DNA of 64,000 nt from Flavimaribacter sediminis (lineage in GTDB: Bacteria; Pseudomonadota; Alphaproteobacteria; Rhizobiales; Rhizobiaceae): contig NZ_JAICBX010000004.1 in NCBI RefSeq assembly GCF_019492055.1, positions 496,001 through 560,000 on the forward strand. Direction: 5' to 3'. The notes under the pieces were generated by a model. That model was given only the letters and a program-made list of their open reading frames with translations, had not been told where the DNA came from and did no database searches. Position numbers and translations under genes: made by a program. This document shows, one piece after another, positions 50,251-58,657 of the stretch (within the stretch, counting starts at the first letter, position 1; every line of letters begins with the position of its first letter).

Positions 50251-51282
50251 ATGAGAGGCATTTTGGACTATTTGAATTCCGCCGCCCGCATCAGCAGGCG
50301 CGGGTTGGGCGTTGCAATGCTCACCGGGGCCTTGGCGCTTGGCGCAGTCCCGTTCGTCGATATGCATGCAAGGGCTGACGATGACGGACCGATCATCGTT
50401 GTCAGCGGACCGTTGTCCTGGCCGTTTTTTGCAGCAGTCAAGCAGGGCTTCGATGACGCGGCGGAAATTTTCGATGTCGACTTCCAGTACGTCGCCGTAA
50501 CCGACACCGCGAACATGACCAGTGACTATCCGCGGCTTCTGCAGCAGGCGATCAGCCGAAATCCACGCATGTTGCTCGTCGGCGAGTTCTTTCCGGACGG
50601 CATGGACCCGCTGATCAAGGAAGCGACGGCCGCCGGCATTCCGGTGCTTATTCACAATTCCGGCCAGACGCTCTGGGAACAGAACGGATCGATCGGGTTC
50701 ATAGGCGAAGATCCTTACCAGATGGGCTTCAAGGCCGGACAGATTCACGCTGAGGGCGGCGTCAAACATGGATTGTGCTTCAACCAGGTTCCGGGCAATC
50801 CGACAGTTGAGGCGCGATGCACCGGTTATGTCGACGCCATGAAGGAAGCTGGTCTGGAAACCACCTACCAGACCATCGGTACGGGCGACGCCACCAACCC
50901 GCAGGCTATGCTCCAGGCGATCAAGGGCACGCTTCAGGCCAACAATACGATCGACGGCGTCTACACCTTGAACGCCGTGCCTGCGATGAGCGCGCTTCGC
51001 GCCGTGCAGGAAGTGGGAAGAGCAGGCGAGGTTATGATCGGAACAGCCGATCTCTCGAATGAGGTTCTCGAGGCGATCAAGGCCGGCGACATCGCCTTCG
51101 CCATGGATCAGCAGCCCTATCTGCAGGGTTTCCTGTCGATCCAGACCGCCAAGCAGTATCTCGATTACGGACTGCACCCGATCGGCGCCGTCACAACCGG
51201 GCCGCTGGTCATTGACAAGTCCAACGTCGACAAGACGCTTGAAGTCAACAAGGAGTTCTCGGGCGTTCGCGGCGCATCGTGA
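50251..51282 (+). CDS. Sugar ABC transporter substrate-binding protein (FrcB/RbsB family)
   Basis: The 343-residue protein has a basic N-terminus and a twin-Arg-like SRRGLG before a hydrophobic stretch, with cleavage likely after HARA at about residue 42. The type I periplasmic-binding fold begins IIVVSGPLSWPFFAAVKQGFDDAAEIF and has ISRNPRMLLVGEFFPDGMDPLI, GFIGEDPYQMGFKAGQI, NNTIDGVYTLN and IGTADLSNEVLEAIKAGDIAFAMDQQPYLQGF. AGGAGGAG precedes ATG 50251. It is first in a rightward operon with a permease and one ATPase. The ligand is probably a monosaccharide such as fructose, mannose or ribose. Confidence 0.9.
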   Translation: MRGILDYLNSAARISRRGLGVAMLTGALALGAVPFVDMHARADDDGPIIVVSGPLSWPFFAAVKQGFDDAAEIFDVDFQYVAVTDTANMTSDYPRLLQQAISRNPRMLLVGEFFPDGMDPLIKEATAAGIPVLIHNSGQTLWEQNGSIGFIGEDPYQMGFKAGQIHAEGGVKHGLCFNQVPGNPTVEARCTGYVDAMKEAGLETTYQTIGTGDATNPQAMLQAIKGTLQANNTIDGVYTLNAVPAMSALRAVQEVGRAGEVMIGTADLSNEVLEAIKAGDIAFAMDQQPYLQGFLSIQTAKQYLDYGLHPIGAVTTGPLVIDKSNVDKTLEVNKEFSGVRGAS

Positions 51283-51408
51283 CCGCCAGAGACTTACGAT
51301 GGAGGTCGGGGCGCGTTGCGTCCCGATCTTTTGAGCGATCCGTTGGCATGGACCCGGCCAGCTGCATAGAATGTTTTCCGTGAAATTCGAGGAATGGAAA
51401 TCCGGTTC

Positions 51409-52380
51409 ATGACGAGCCTTTTGCGCAGACCCGAACTTGGCGCATTCGCCGCCTTCATTCTGACCTATGTGTTTTTCGCCATCGCGACCCATGGCGCCGG
51501 ATTCGTCTCCATCAATGGAACGGCGGGCTGGCTCAATCTGGCCGCCGAACTGGGCATCGTTGCGATTCCGGTCGGAATGTTGATGATTTCCGGCGAGTTC
51601 GACTTGTCGATCGGGTCGACCGTCGGCGCCGCCTCCATGGTAGTCGCCATTGCAACGAGCTTCTACGGCATGCCGATCTGGCCGGCGATCGGTCTGGCCC
51701 TGCTGATTGGCGGTTTGGTGGGTCTGGCCAATGGTATGGCCGTCGTGCGCACCAATCTGCCGTCCTTTATCGTCACGCTTGCGACGAACTTCATCGTCAT
51801 CGGGGCGACAATGGGCTTTTCGCGGTTGATCGCCAATGTCACTTCGAGCTCCATCGTCTCCTCTGACACCGCACACGCGGTCTTCGCCGCACGCTGGGGG
51901 CAGGCCAACATCTCGATCCTTTGGTGGCTTGGCGCCGCGATCGTCGGAGGCTGGGTGTTGTCTAAAACAACATTCGGCAACTGGGTCTATGCGACCGGAG
52001 GCAATATGCAGGCTGCGCGCGGCGCAGGCGTGCCGGTGGAGCGGGTCAAGATTATCCTGTTTATCGCGACCGGCGTTGCGGCAGCCTTCGTCGGGGTGCT
52101 CCAGGGCGTCCAGTGGAATTCCGGCAACTCCACCTACGGTCAGGGTTATGTCTTTCAGGCGCCGATCGTCGCGGTTATCGGCGGCGTTTTGTTGGGCGGC
52201 GGTTACGGCTCGGTCGCCGGCATCTTCTTGGGAACAGCCCTGTTCGGGGTTATCTCGACCGGCATATTCTACACGGGCTGGAACACCGACTGGATCCAGC
52301 TCTTTCTGGGTGTGCTGCTGGCGCTCGCCGTACTTGCAAACAATTATGTCCGGCGCTTTGCGCTGATGGCGAGGCGTTGA
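51409..52380 (+). CDS. Sugar ABC transporter permease (FrcC/RbsC family)
   Basis: The 323-residue protein has about nine membrane helices and the family motifs VGMLMISGEFDLSIGSTVGAASMV, LANGMAVVRTNLPSFIVTLATNFI, YATGGNMQAARGAGVPVERVKI (coupling loop to the ATPase) and VAVIGGVLLGGGYGSVAGIFLGTALFGVISTGI. ATG 51409 is preferred; ATG 51394 is adjacent. The gap of 126 bp after the binding-protein gene is longer than the two bases that separate it from the ATPase gene, so a partial terminator or processing site may lie there, although I see no strong hairpin. Confidence 0.92.
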   Translation: MTSLLRRPELGAFAAFILTYVFFAIATHGAGFVSINGTAGWLNLAAELGIVAIPVGMLMISGEFDLSIGSTVGAASMVVAIATSFYGMPIWPAIGLALLIGGLVGLANGMAVVRTNLPSFIVTLATNFIVIGATMGFSRLIANVTSSSIVSSDTAHAVFAARWGQANISILWWLGAAIVGGWVLSKTTFGNWVYATGGNMQAARGAGVPVERVKIILFIATGVAAAFVGVLQGVQWNSGNSTYGQGYVFQAPIVAVIGGVLLGGGYGSVAGIFLGTALFGVISTGIFYTGWNTDWIQLFLGVLLALAVLANNYVRRFALMARR

Positions 52381-52382
52381 TT

Positions 52383-53171
52383 ATGGAACGCAAGCAACCC
52401 ATCCTCGAACTACAGCATATCTCGAAATCCTTTGCCGGCACCCGTGCGCTCGAAGACGTCTCCCTCGAAGTTCGGCCCGGCGAGATCCTCTGCCTCCTCG
52501 GCGACAACGGCGCGGGCAAATCGACCCTGATCAAGGTCATGTCCGGATATCACGAGCCGACGGCGGGCACGATCCGGCTGGAAGGCGACGAGATAGCGTT
52601 CGCCAGCCCGCGCGAAGCGCGTCAGCGTGGCATTGCGACCGTCCATCAGGACGTCGGCAGCATCCCGCTCATGAGCGTTGGCCGCAATTTCTTCCTCGGC
52701 GCCGAACCGACAAAGGGCGTTGGTCCTTTTCGATGGTTCGATGAGGCGAAGGCGAATGAGATTGCGCTTGAACAGATCGCCCGTTTCGGCATCACCCGGA
52801 TATCCGACGGAAATCAGCTCGTCGGCACAATGTCCGGCGGCGAACGTCAGGTTCTTGCGATCGGCCGTGCGATGTATTTCGGGGCGAAGGTGCTGATCCT
52901 CGACGAGCCCACCTCGGCCCTCGGCGTCAAGGAAGCTTCGGTTGTTCTGCGCTTTATGCGTCAAGCGAGGGCGGAAGGGGTGGCGATCGTCTTCATCACG
53001 CACAACGCCCGCCACGCCATGGCCGTTGGAGACGCCTTCGCGGTCCTGATCCACGGCAAGGTGGCGGCGCGGTTCTCCCGCGGCGAAAAGACCCGAGAAG
53101 AGGTGCTGAACCTCATGGCGGGAGGGGAGCAGATGTCGGAGCTTGAGGAAGACCTCGAAAATATTCACTGA
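52383..53171 (+). CDS. Sugar ABC transporter ATPase, single-domain (FrcA family)
   Basis: The 262-residue ATPase has Walker A LLGDNGAGKST (about residues 38-48), TVHQDVGSIPLMSVGRNFFLG, signature TMSGGERQVLAIGRAM, Walker B VLILDEPTSALGV and IVFITHN. RbsA and XylG have two such domains; a single domain of this size is typical of the Frc type, and the proteins must dimerise. ATG 52383 lies two bases after the permease stop. No kinase gene accompanies the operon, unlike frcK of Sinorhizobium. Confidence 0.92.
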   Translation: MERKQPILELQHISKSFAGTRALEDVSLEVRPGEILCLLGDNGAGKSTLIKVMSGYHEPTAGTIRLEGDEIAFASPREARQRGIATVHQDVGSIPLMSVGRNFFLGAEPTKGVGPFRWFDEAKANEIALEQIARFGITRISDGNQLVGTMSGGERQVLAIGRAMYFGAKVLILDEPTSALGVKEASVVLRFMRQARAEGVAIVFITHNARHAMAVGDAFAVLIHGKVAARFSRGEKTREEVLNLMAGGEQMSELEEDLENIH

Positions 53172-53332
53172 AATGACGGTTTTATTGCCGGAACGCCGGG
53201 CGCCGTAAGCACACTGTTAAGCACGCCACCGTATCTTTCGCAGTAACGATGTTGCGTTGCGTAGAACTTGCGCTATCTTGTTGCGGTGCAGCAGTACGCC
53301 GCGTTTCTTTTCCTCGGTCAACCGGTCGCGCC

Positions 53333-54511
53333 ATGGTCAGTGAAGCCCCCAGACTGTACAAGGATCACCACGGTCTCGAACGCCCTCCATTCGAGTGCAT
53401 AGCATTGCTACTTCAGGGAGGCGGCGCGCTGGGCGCCTATCAGGCCGGCGTCTACAAGGCTCTGAACGAGGCGGCGATCGAACCGGACTGGGTCGCCGGC
53501 ATTTCCATTGGCGCGATCAACGCCGCCATCATCGTCGGTAACGCGCCGGAAGACCGCGTCGAAAAACTCGACCAGTTCTGGCATCTCATATCCGACCGTT
53601 CCTTCCTGACGCCCTATCGCGAGTATTTCCGCGCGGCGACGCAGGGCGATCAGGCGCGGACCTGGTTTAACGAGATGAGCGCCGGACTTGCGCTTCTCAA
53701 TGGAGCCGAGGGTTTCTTTGCGCCGCGTTTTCCGGCGCCGTTTTTCGAGCCGGCGGGTTCGCTCGCCGCCACCAGTTTCTATGACACAGACCCCTTGAAG
53801 AAGACCCTCGAGGACCTGATCGATTTCGACCGGATCAATAATGACGGCAATCGCCTGTCGCTTGGAACCGTCAATGTGAGAACCGGAAACTTCACCTATT
53901 TCGATACGGAAACCCACACGATCGGGCCGGAGCATGTCATGGCGAGCGGCGCCTTGCCGCCGGGCTTCCCCGCCGTGGAGATCGAGGGCGAGTTCTACTG
54001 GGACGGCGGGCTCGTCTCCAACACGCCGCTCCAATGGGTGCTGCGCGACAGCGGCACCCGTCAGGACACGCTGGCGTTCCAGGTCGATCTCTGGAGCGCG
54101 AAAGGCGAATTCCCGAAAAACCTCGCCGACGTTTCAGAGCGGCAGAAGGAAATCCAGTTCTCAAGCCGGACGCGCCACTGCACGAACGAATTCAGCCGCG
54201 AACACGAACTCCAGGCTGATATCGCCAAGCTCCTGTCCCAGCTTCCCGCCGAGCTCGCCGACACCGAGGAAGCGCGGCGCCTGAAGGACAGCATGGATCA
54301 CCATGTCTACAACATCGTGCACCTCATCTACCGTTCGAAACACTATGAAGGGTCATCGAGGGATTACGAGTTCTCGCGCCTCAGCGTCGAGGATCACTGG
54401 GAATCCGGATATATCGACGCCGTCCACTCCCTTCGTCATCCGGAGATATTCGAAAGGCCCGAAAATGTGTCCTGCGTGAAAACGTTCGACTATCTGTCGG
54501 ACACCGCCTGA
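53333..54511 (+). CDS. Patatin-like phospholipase (DUF3734 type)
   Basis: The 392-residue protein has a patatin domain: oxyanion loop LLLQGGGALGAYQAGVYKAL, nucleophile elbow GISIGAINAA (Ser about residue 62), and WDGGLVSNTPLQWVL with the Asp of the Ser-Asp dyad. The C-terminal DUF3734 region (about 270-392) follows, with VHLIYRSKHYEGSSRDYEFSRLSVEDHWESGYIDA. ATG 53333 begins the family N-terminus. Such proteins commonly precede acetoacetate decarboxylase and 3-hydroxybutyrate dehydrogenase genes in alphaproteobacteria, as here. A role in mobilising lipid or polyhydroxybutyrate granules is likely but not shown. Confidence 0.9.
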   Translation: MVSEAPRLYKDHHGLERPPFECIALLLQGGGALGAYQAGVYKALNEAAIEPDWVAGISIGAINAAIIVGNAPEDRVEKLDQFWHLISDRSFLTPYREYFRAATQGDQARTWFNEMSAGLALLNGAEGFFAPRFPAPFFEPAGSLAATSFYDTDPLKKTLEDLIDFDRINNDGNRLSLGTVNVRTGNFTYFDTETHTIGPEHVMASGALPPGFPAVEIEGEFYWDGGLVSNTPLQWVLRDSGTRQDTLAFQVDLWSAKGEFPKNLADVSERQKEIQFSSRTRHCTNEFSREHELQADIAKLLSQLPAELADTEEARRLKDSMDHHVYNIVHLIYRSKHYEGSSRDYEFSRLSVEDHWESGYIDAVHSLRHPEIFERPENVSCVKTFDYLSDTA

Positions 54512-54555
54512 CGACGCGTGCCTGCTGCCAACCGCCACGATGAGGAAATCGGCTC

Positions 54556-55293
54556 ATGAAACTGGACGATGTGCGAAAATCCGCCTTTTCAATGCCGCTC
54601 ACAAGCCCGGCCTATCCGCCCGGACCATACAGGTTCGTTGATCGCGAGTTCTTCACGATCACCTATCGGACGGATCCCGAGCGTCTGCGGGCGGTTGTCC
54701 CCGAACCGCTGGCGATGACGGAGCCGGTAGTCAAATACGAGTTCATCCGCATGCCGGATTCGACCGGCTTCGGCGATTATACCGAAACCGGCCAGGTCAT
54801 ACCGGTCACGTTCGAGGGCAGGGCGGGCAACTACACCCATTGCATGTTTCTCAACGATCATCCGCCCATCGCCGGCGGTCGTGAGCTCTGGGGCTTTCCC
54901 AAGAAGCTCGCCTCGCCAAGCCTGAAAGCCGAGATCGATACGCTGGTTGGAACCCTGGACTATGGCCGCGTGCGCGTGGCGACGGGAACCATGGGCTTCA
55001 AACATCGCGAAGCCGATCTGGACGCGGTGCGCAAAAGCCTCGACGCGCCGAACTATCTTTTGAAGATCATCCCGCATGTCGACGGGTCGCCCCGCATTTG
55101 CGAAATCGTTGAATACGGGCTCGAGGACGTGACATTGAAAGGCGCATGGACCGGTCCGGCCGCGTTGTCGCTGTTTCCCCACGCGCTGGCGCCGGTCGCC
55201 GACCTGCCGGTGCTGGAAGTTCTTTCCGCCGTACATCTCAAGGCCGATCTGACCCTCGGTCTCGGCAAGGTGGTCTATGACTATCTGGCCTGA
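54556..55293 (+). CDS. adc: Acetoacetate decarboxylase
   Basis: The 245-residue protein matches the ADC family. [18 protein letters not shown] opens the fold. [15 protein letters not shown] carries the acidic residues near the active site. [15 protein letters not shown] holds the Lys pair, of which the first forms the Schiff base with acetoacetate. It converts acetoacetate to acetone and carbon dioxide. ATG 54556 follows the patatin gene by 44 bp. With the dehydrogenase that follows it forms a ketone-body branch. Confidence 0.92.
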   Translation: MKLDDVRKSAFSMPLTSPAYPPGPYRFVDREFFTITYRTDPERLRAVVPEPLAMTEPVVKYEFIRMPDSTGFGDYTETGQVIPVTFEGRAGNYTHCMFLNDHPPIAGGRELWGFPKKLASPSLKAEIDTLVGTLDYGRVRVATGTMGFKHREADLDAVRKSLDAPNYLLKIIPHVDGSPRICEIVEYGLEDVTLKGAWTGPAALSLFPHALAPVADLPVLEVLSAVHLKADLTLGLGKVVYDYLA

Positions 55294-55338
55294 CCCATAA
55301 CGGCCGATCGCCCTTAACCCGAACAATCGGAGACAAAG

Positions 55339-56121
55339 ATGCTGACCAACAAGACTGCCGTGATAACCGGTTCGACGTCCGGAATTGGACTTGCCTACGC
55401 CAATGCGCTCGCCGCACAAGGCGCCAACATCGTCATCAACGGCCTTGGCGACGCCGGCGAAATAGAAAAGACGCGCAGCGGCATCGCGTCGGAACACGGC
55501 GTAAAATGCTCCTATTCGCCCGCAAACATGCTTAAGCCGGACGAGATCGCTTCCATGATCACGGACGCCGAAAACGAATACGGCTCCGTCGATATCCTCA
55601 TCAACAACGCCGGCATCCAGCATGTTGCGCCGATTGAGGATTTCCCGATCGCCAAATGGGACGCGATCATCGCAATCAACCTCTCGTCGGCGTTCCATAC
55701 GATACGAACCGCCGTGCCCGGCATGAAGAAGCGCGGCTGGGGGCGCATCATCAACACCGCTTCGGCGCATGCGCTGGTGGCTTCGCCCGACAAGGCGGCC
55801 TATGTTTCGGCGAAACACGGCATTGCCGGTCTGACGAAAACGGTTGCGCTCGAAGTCGCGCAGAACGGCGTGACGGTCAACGCCATCTGTCCGGGCTATG
55901 TGTGGACGCCGCTTGTCGAGCACCAGATCCCGGATACGATGAAGGCCCGCAACATGACGGAAGAACAGGTCAAACGCGACGTGCTTCTGGCGGCCCAACC
56001 CACCAAGCAATTCGTCACTGTCGATCAGGTCGCGGCTCTGGCGGTTTTCCTGTGCTCGGACGCAGCAGCATCCATCACCGGTTCTCTTCTGCCGATAGAC
56101 GGCGGCTGGACGGCGGAATAA
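55339..56121 (+). CDS. bdhA: D-3-hydroxybutyrate dehydrogenase
   Basis: The 260-residue SDR has ITGSTSGIGLAYANAL (cofactor site), INNAGIQHVAPIEDFP, SAHALVASPDKAAYVSAKHGIAGLTK (Ser, Tyr and Lys of the active site) and the C-terminal SITGSLLPIDGGWTAE. Gln in NNAGIQH and the DKAAYVSAKHG segment are typical of bacterial D-3-hydroxybutyrate dehydrogenases. It interconverts 3-hydroxybutyrate and acetoacetate with NAD. It is the last gene of the patatin-adc-bdhA operon. Hairpins follow its stop. Confidence 0.92.
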   Translation: MLTNKTAVITGSTSGIGLAYANALAAQGANIVINGLGDAGEIEKTRSGIASEHGVKCSYSPANMLKPDEIASMITDAENEYGSVDILINNAGIQHVAPIEDFPIAKWDAIIAINLSSAFHTIRTAVPGMKKRGWGRIINTASAHALVASPDKAAYVSAKHGIAGLTKTVALEVAQNGVTVNAICPGYVWTPLVEHQIPDTMKARNMTEEQVKRDVLLAAQPTKQFVTVDQVAALAVFLCSDAAASITGSLLPIDGGWTAE

Positions 56122-56150
56122 CACGTCTCGGCCCGCCGGTTCCGGTACAG

Positions 56151-56172
56151 ACGGGGACCGGGTGGTCCCCGT
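56151..56172 (+). terminator. Hairpin after bdhA
   Basis: A 9-bp perfect stem (ACGGGGACC / GGTCCCCGT) closes a GGGT loop 29 bp past the bdhA stop. No T-run follows, so it is a weak or Rho-assisted terminator. Confidence 0.55.
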
Positions 56173-56180
56173 CCGACAAT

Positions 56181-56215
56181 CCTTGCGAGTGATGGGATGG
56201 GTGATTCACGCAAGG
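56181..56215. repeat. Inverted repeat CCTTGCG / CGCAAGG
   Basis: Perfect 7-bp arms at 56181-56187 and 56209-56215 with a 21-nt spacer, directly after the bdhA hairpin. Its role is unknown. Confidence 0.5.
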
Positions 56216-56343
56216 AATTTGCAACTATACCGGTGCACAACAAAAGACCCCGGAAACAAGGCTTCCGTTCCATGGCAGTCAGCCGAACAAGTCTCCTTGG
56301 AGGGAATTCGGCAACTACAGTAATGGCGGAACGAATTGCAGTT

Positions 56344-56368
56344 CAGACCCCTTGTTTAAGGGGGTCTG
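56344..56368. repeat. Hairpin CAGACCCC / GGGGTCTG
   Basis: Perfect 8-bp arms with a 9-nt loop (TTGTTTAAG), and internal CTT/AAG pairing that can extend the stem. It lies in the bdhA-tpa intergenic region and may terminate either message or mark a small RNA. Confidence 0.5.
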
Positions 56369-56446
56369 TGATACAAGCCAATAGAGTTTGGCGACTATTT
56401 TGCAATTTTCAGGCGAAATAGGCTCGTAATAAGCTGTGATTTTGAC

Positions 56447-57832
56447 CTATGAAGCCGTCGCGCGTTCCAGGGCCCCATCGACAGCGTTGACGATTGCGTC
56501 AATATCGTTGCGGGTGCAGATCAGAGCCGGACTCAGGCACAGCGTATTGTTGAAGCTGTCGAAGCTGCGATTGGTGGCGCCGATGATGACGCCCTGCGCC
56601 ATGCAGTCCGCCGTCACCGCCTGAACGATGTGTTCCGGGGCGGGTTCCTTCGTCTCCCGGTCACTGACCAGTTCAGCGCCGCAGAACAGGCCCTTGCCGC
56701 GAACGTCTCCGATAATATCGTGCTTCTGCTTGAGCTCCTCGAGCCGCCCCATCAGGTAGTCGCCCATCTGCGTCGTGTTTTCGAGCAGATTCTCGTCCTC
56801 GATGATGCGCAGGTTTTCCAGCGCCGCGGCCGGGCCGGCGGCGCAGCCGCCGAAGGTCGAGATGTCGCGGAAATAGCTCATCGGGTCCGACGGGTCGGAT
56901 TTGAATTCGTCGAAGACCGCTTCCGTGGTCACGGTGCAGGATATCGCCGCGTAGCCGGACGCGACGCCCTTCGCCATGGTCACGATGTCCGGCTTGACGC
57001 CGTAGTGCTGGTAGCCGAACCACTTGCCGGTGCGCCCCATGCCGCACACCACTTCGTCGATGTGGAGCAGGATGTCGTACTTGCGGCAGATCTCCTGAAC
57101 GGTTTCCCAGTAGCCCTCGGGCGGCGTTATGACGCCGCCGCCGGCCGTCACCGGCTCCAGTACGATGCCGCCGACCGTGTCTGGGCCTTCGCGCAGGATA
57201 ACGTCTTCGATGGCCTTTGCGGCGCGAACGCCGTAATCCTCGCATGGGCCGAATTGCGATCGATATTCCAGACAATGCGGAACTTCGACAAAACCCGGCG
57301 TAAACGGACCGTACTGGTCCCGTCGCTGGTTCTGGGATGTCGTGCTGAGCGCTGTGATCGTCGTGCCGTGATAGTCGCGTTCGCGATACAGGATCTTGTG
57401 CTTCTTGCCGCCATACTTGTTGTGGGCGATCTGGCGGATGATCTTGTAGGCCTTTTCGTTGGCCTCTGATCCGGAGTTCGAAAAATAGACGCGGCTCATG
57501 CCCGGCATCTTCTCGATCAGCTTTTGGGCGAACAGCGCTCCCGGTATGTTGCCGGCCGAATTGGCGAAGAAGTTGAGCTTGACGAGCTGGTCGCGCACGG
57601 CGTCGGCGATGCTCGTGCGTCCGTAGCCGACGTTCACGGTCCAGACGCCGCCTGAAACCGCATCAAGGAATTCCCGTCCCTGGGCGTCCCAGAGCCGCAG
57701 GCCCTTGCCCTCGATCATCACCATCGGATCGGTGGTCTCGTAGCGCTTGTGCTGACTCAGATGGTGCCACACATGGGCGCGGTCGCTTTCGACGGCTTCG
57801 CTGAAATCATTGGCGCCGGGTGTAAAATTCAT
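56447..57832 (-). CDS. tpa: Taurine-pyruvate aminotransferase
   Basis: The 461-residue class III aminotransferase matches known Tpa proteins along its length: SDRAHVWHHLSQHKRYETTDP, AVSGGVWTVNVGYGR, FSNSGSEANEKAYKIIRQIAH, YRERDYHGTTI, EPVTAGGGVITPPEGYW, HIDEVVCGMGRTGKWFGYQHYG and the PLP lysine in VTMAKGVASGY. It transfers the amino group of taurine to pyruvate, giving sulfoacetaldehyde and alanine. ATG 57832 is the family start. No taurine transporter or sulfoacetaldehyde acetyltransferase gene is beside it. Confidence 0.9.
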   Translation of the reverse strand: MNFTPGANDFSEAVESDRAHVWHHLSQHKRYETTDPMVMIEGKGLRLWDAQGREFLDAVSGGVWTVNVGYGRTSIADAVRDQLVKLNFFANSAGNIPGALFAQKLIEKMPGMSRVYFSNSGSEANEKAYKIIRQIAHNKYGGKKHKILYRERDYHGTTITALSTTSQNQRRDQYGPFTPGFVEVPHCLEYRSQFGPCEDYGVRAAKAIEDVILREGPDTVGGIVLEPVTAGGGVITPPEGYWETVQEICRKYDILLHIDEVVCGMGRTGKWFGYQHYGVKPDIVTMAKGVASGYAAISCTVTTEAVFDEFKSDPSDPMSYFRDISTFGGCAAGPAAALENLRIIEDENLLENTTQMGDYLMGRLEELKQKHDIIGDVRGKGLFCGAELVSDRETKEPAPEHIVQAVTADCMAQGVIIGATNRSFDSFNNTLCLSPALICTRNDIDAIVNAVDGALERATAS

Positions 57833-57947
57833 TTGCTGCTCCAGCAGTGAACGGAATTGCCTACCCTATATCATCTCACGACATCGCCAAAGGCCAGTAG
57901 TCCCAGTTGAAAACGCTCCATGAAGCCAGATCCGGGCGAGGGCGGCT

Positions 57948-58583
57948 CTAAAGGAAGGTTCCCGCAATCGGCGTCCACTGTCCGTCTTCAGTTCGGGTAA
58001 ATTGCGGGATATGGGCGAGGCTGAGGATCAGATCCGCGTCCGGCCCCAGCGCGTCCCGCCAGTCTTTGGCTTCGGTCAGGATCACGCCGACGCCGACGAC
58101 GTCGCCGCCGGCGGCGCGCACCAACTCCAGAGATCCCTTCAGGCTCGATCCCGAGGCGACCACGTCGTCAACCACGACCACGCGCTTGCCTGCAAGCAAG
58201 GGGACGGCGCGACGGTCGAGCAGAAGGCGCTGGTCGCCTTTCGACGTGATCGAGGCGATGGTTTGCGTCAGCGCGTCTCCGAGATGGATCTTCGGTGATT
58301 TCTGCAGGATGACGTAGGTGTCCAGCCCCAGGGCCCGCGTGACCTCGATCGCCACCGGAATTCCCAGCGTCGCCGCTCCCACGATCACATCGGGTTTGAG
58401 AGGCGCCAGTTTTTGGGCCAACTCCGCGCCGACATGTGAAATGAAGCCGACGCCAAGATCGATGACCATCATGAGCGAGATCGCGAAATCCGGCTTGATC
58501 GCAACGATGGGCAAATCGACAAGAAGACCGGCGACATCGACGGTCCAGGACTGGTCGGATACGTTGGAGGGCGGGGTGGTCAT
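57948..58583 (-). CDS. Phosphoribosyltransferase (adenine/xanthine type)
   Basis: The 211-residue protein has the type I PRTase fold. The PRPP-binding loop is VVVVDDVVASGSSLKG (about residues 134-149), with DVIVGAATLGIPVAIEVTRALGLDTYVILQKSPKIHLGDAL upstream. The hood and base-binding parts resemble adenine PRTases, but the length is greater than Apt (about 180). The base specificity is not clear. It is on the same strand as tpa, 115 bp upstream, and may or may not share its message. Confidence 0.8.
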   Translation of the reverse strand: MTTPPSNVSDQSWTVDVAGLLVDLPIVAIKPDFAISLMMVIDLGVGFISHVGAELAQKLAPLKPDVIVGAATLGIPVAIEVTRALGLDTYVILQKSPKIHLGDALTQTIASITSKGDQRLLLDRRAVPLLAGKRVVVVDDVVASGSSLKGSLELVRAAGGDVVGVGVILTEAKDWRDALGPDADLILSLAHIPQFTRTEDGQWTPIAGTFL

Positions 58584-58657
58584 GGCGTTTCAATCCCTGG
58601 CAGGCGGTGTTCCGAAAAAATCAGCCAGCCGCTCGCCGCCTGATCCGTTCACATGCC

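Larger units (their letters stand above)
56122..56446. other. 325-bp gene-free region with three hairpins
   Basis: Between the convergent bdhA and tpa genes lie three inverted repeats at 56151-56172, 56181-56215 and 56344-56368. A frame of 74 codons (56197-56421) has no ribosome binding site or similarity. Imperfect direct repeats (GGAATTTGCAACTAT at 56213, GGAATTCGGCAACTAC near 56305) are also present. Confidence 0.5.

Noticed and set aside
50074-51876. Leftward 600-codon open frame opposite the sugar binding-protein and permease genes
   Set aside because: It spans two recognised plus-strand genes and their gap and has a low-complexity, His/Arg-rich translation.
54589-56124. Leftward 511-codon open frame opposite adc and bdhA
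   Set aside because: Antisense shadow across two recognised genes.
56197-56421. 74-codon frame between bdhA and tpa
   Set aside because: No ribosome binding site; the frame runs through hairpins and has an irregular composition.
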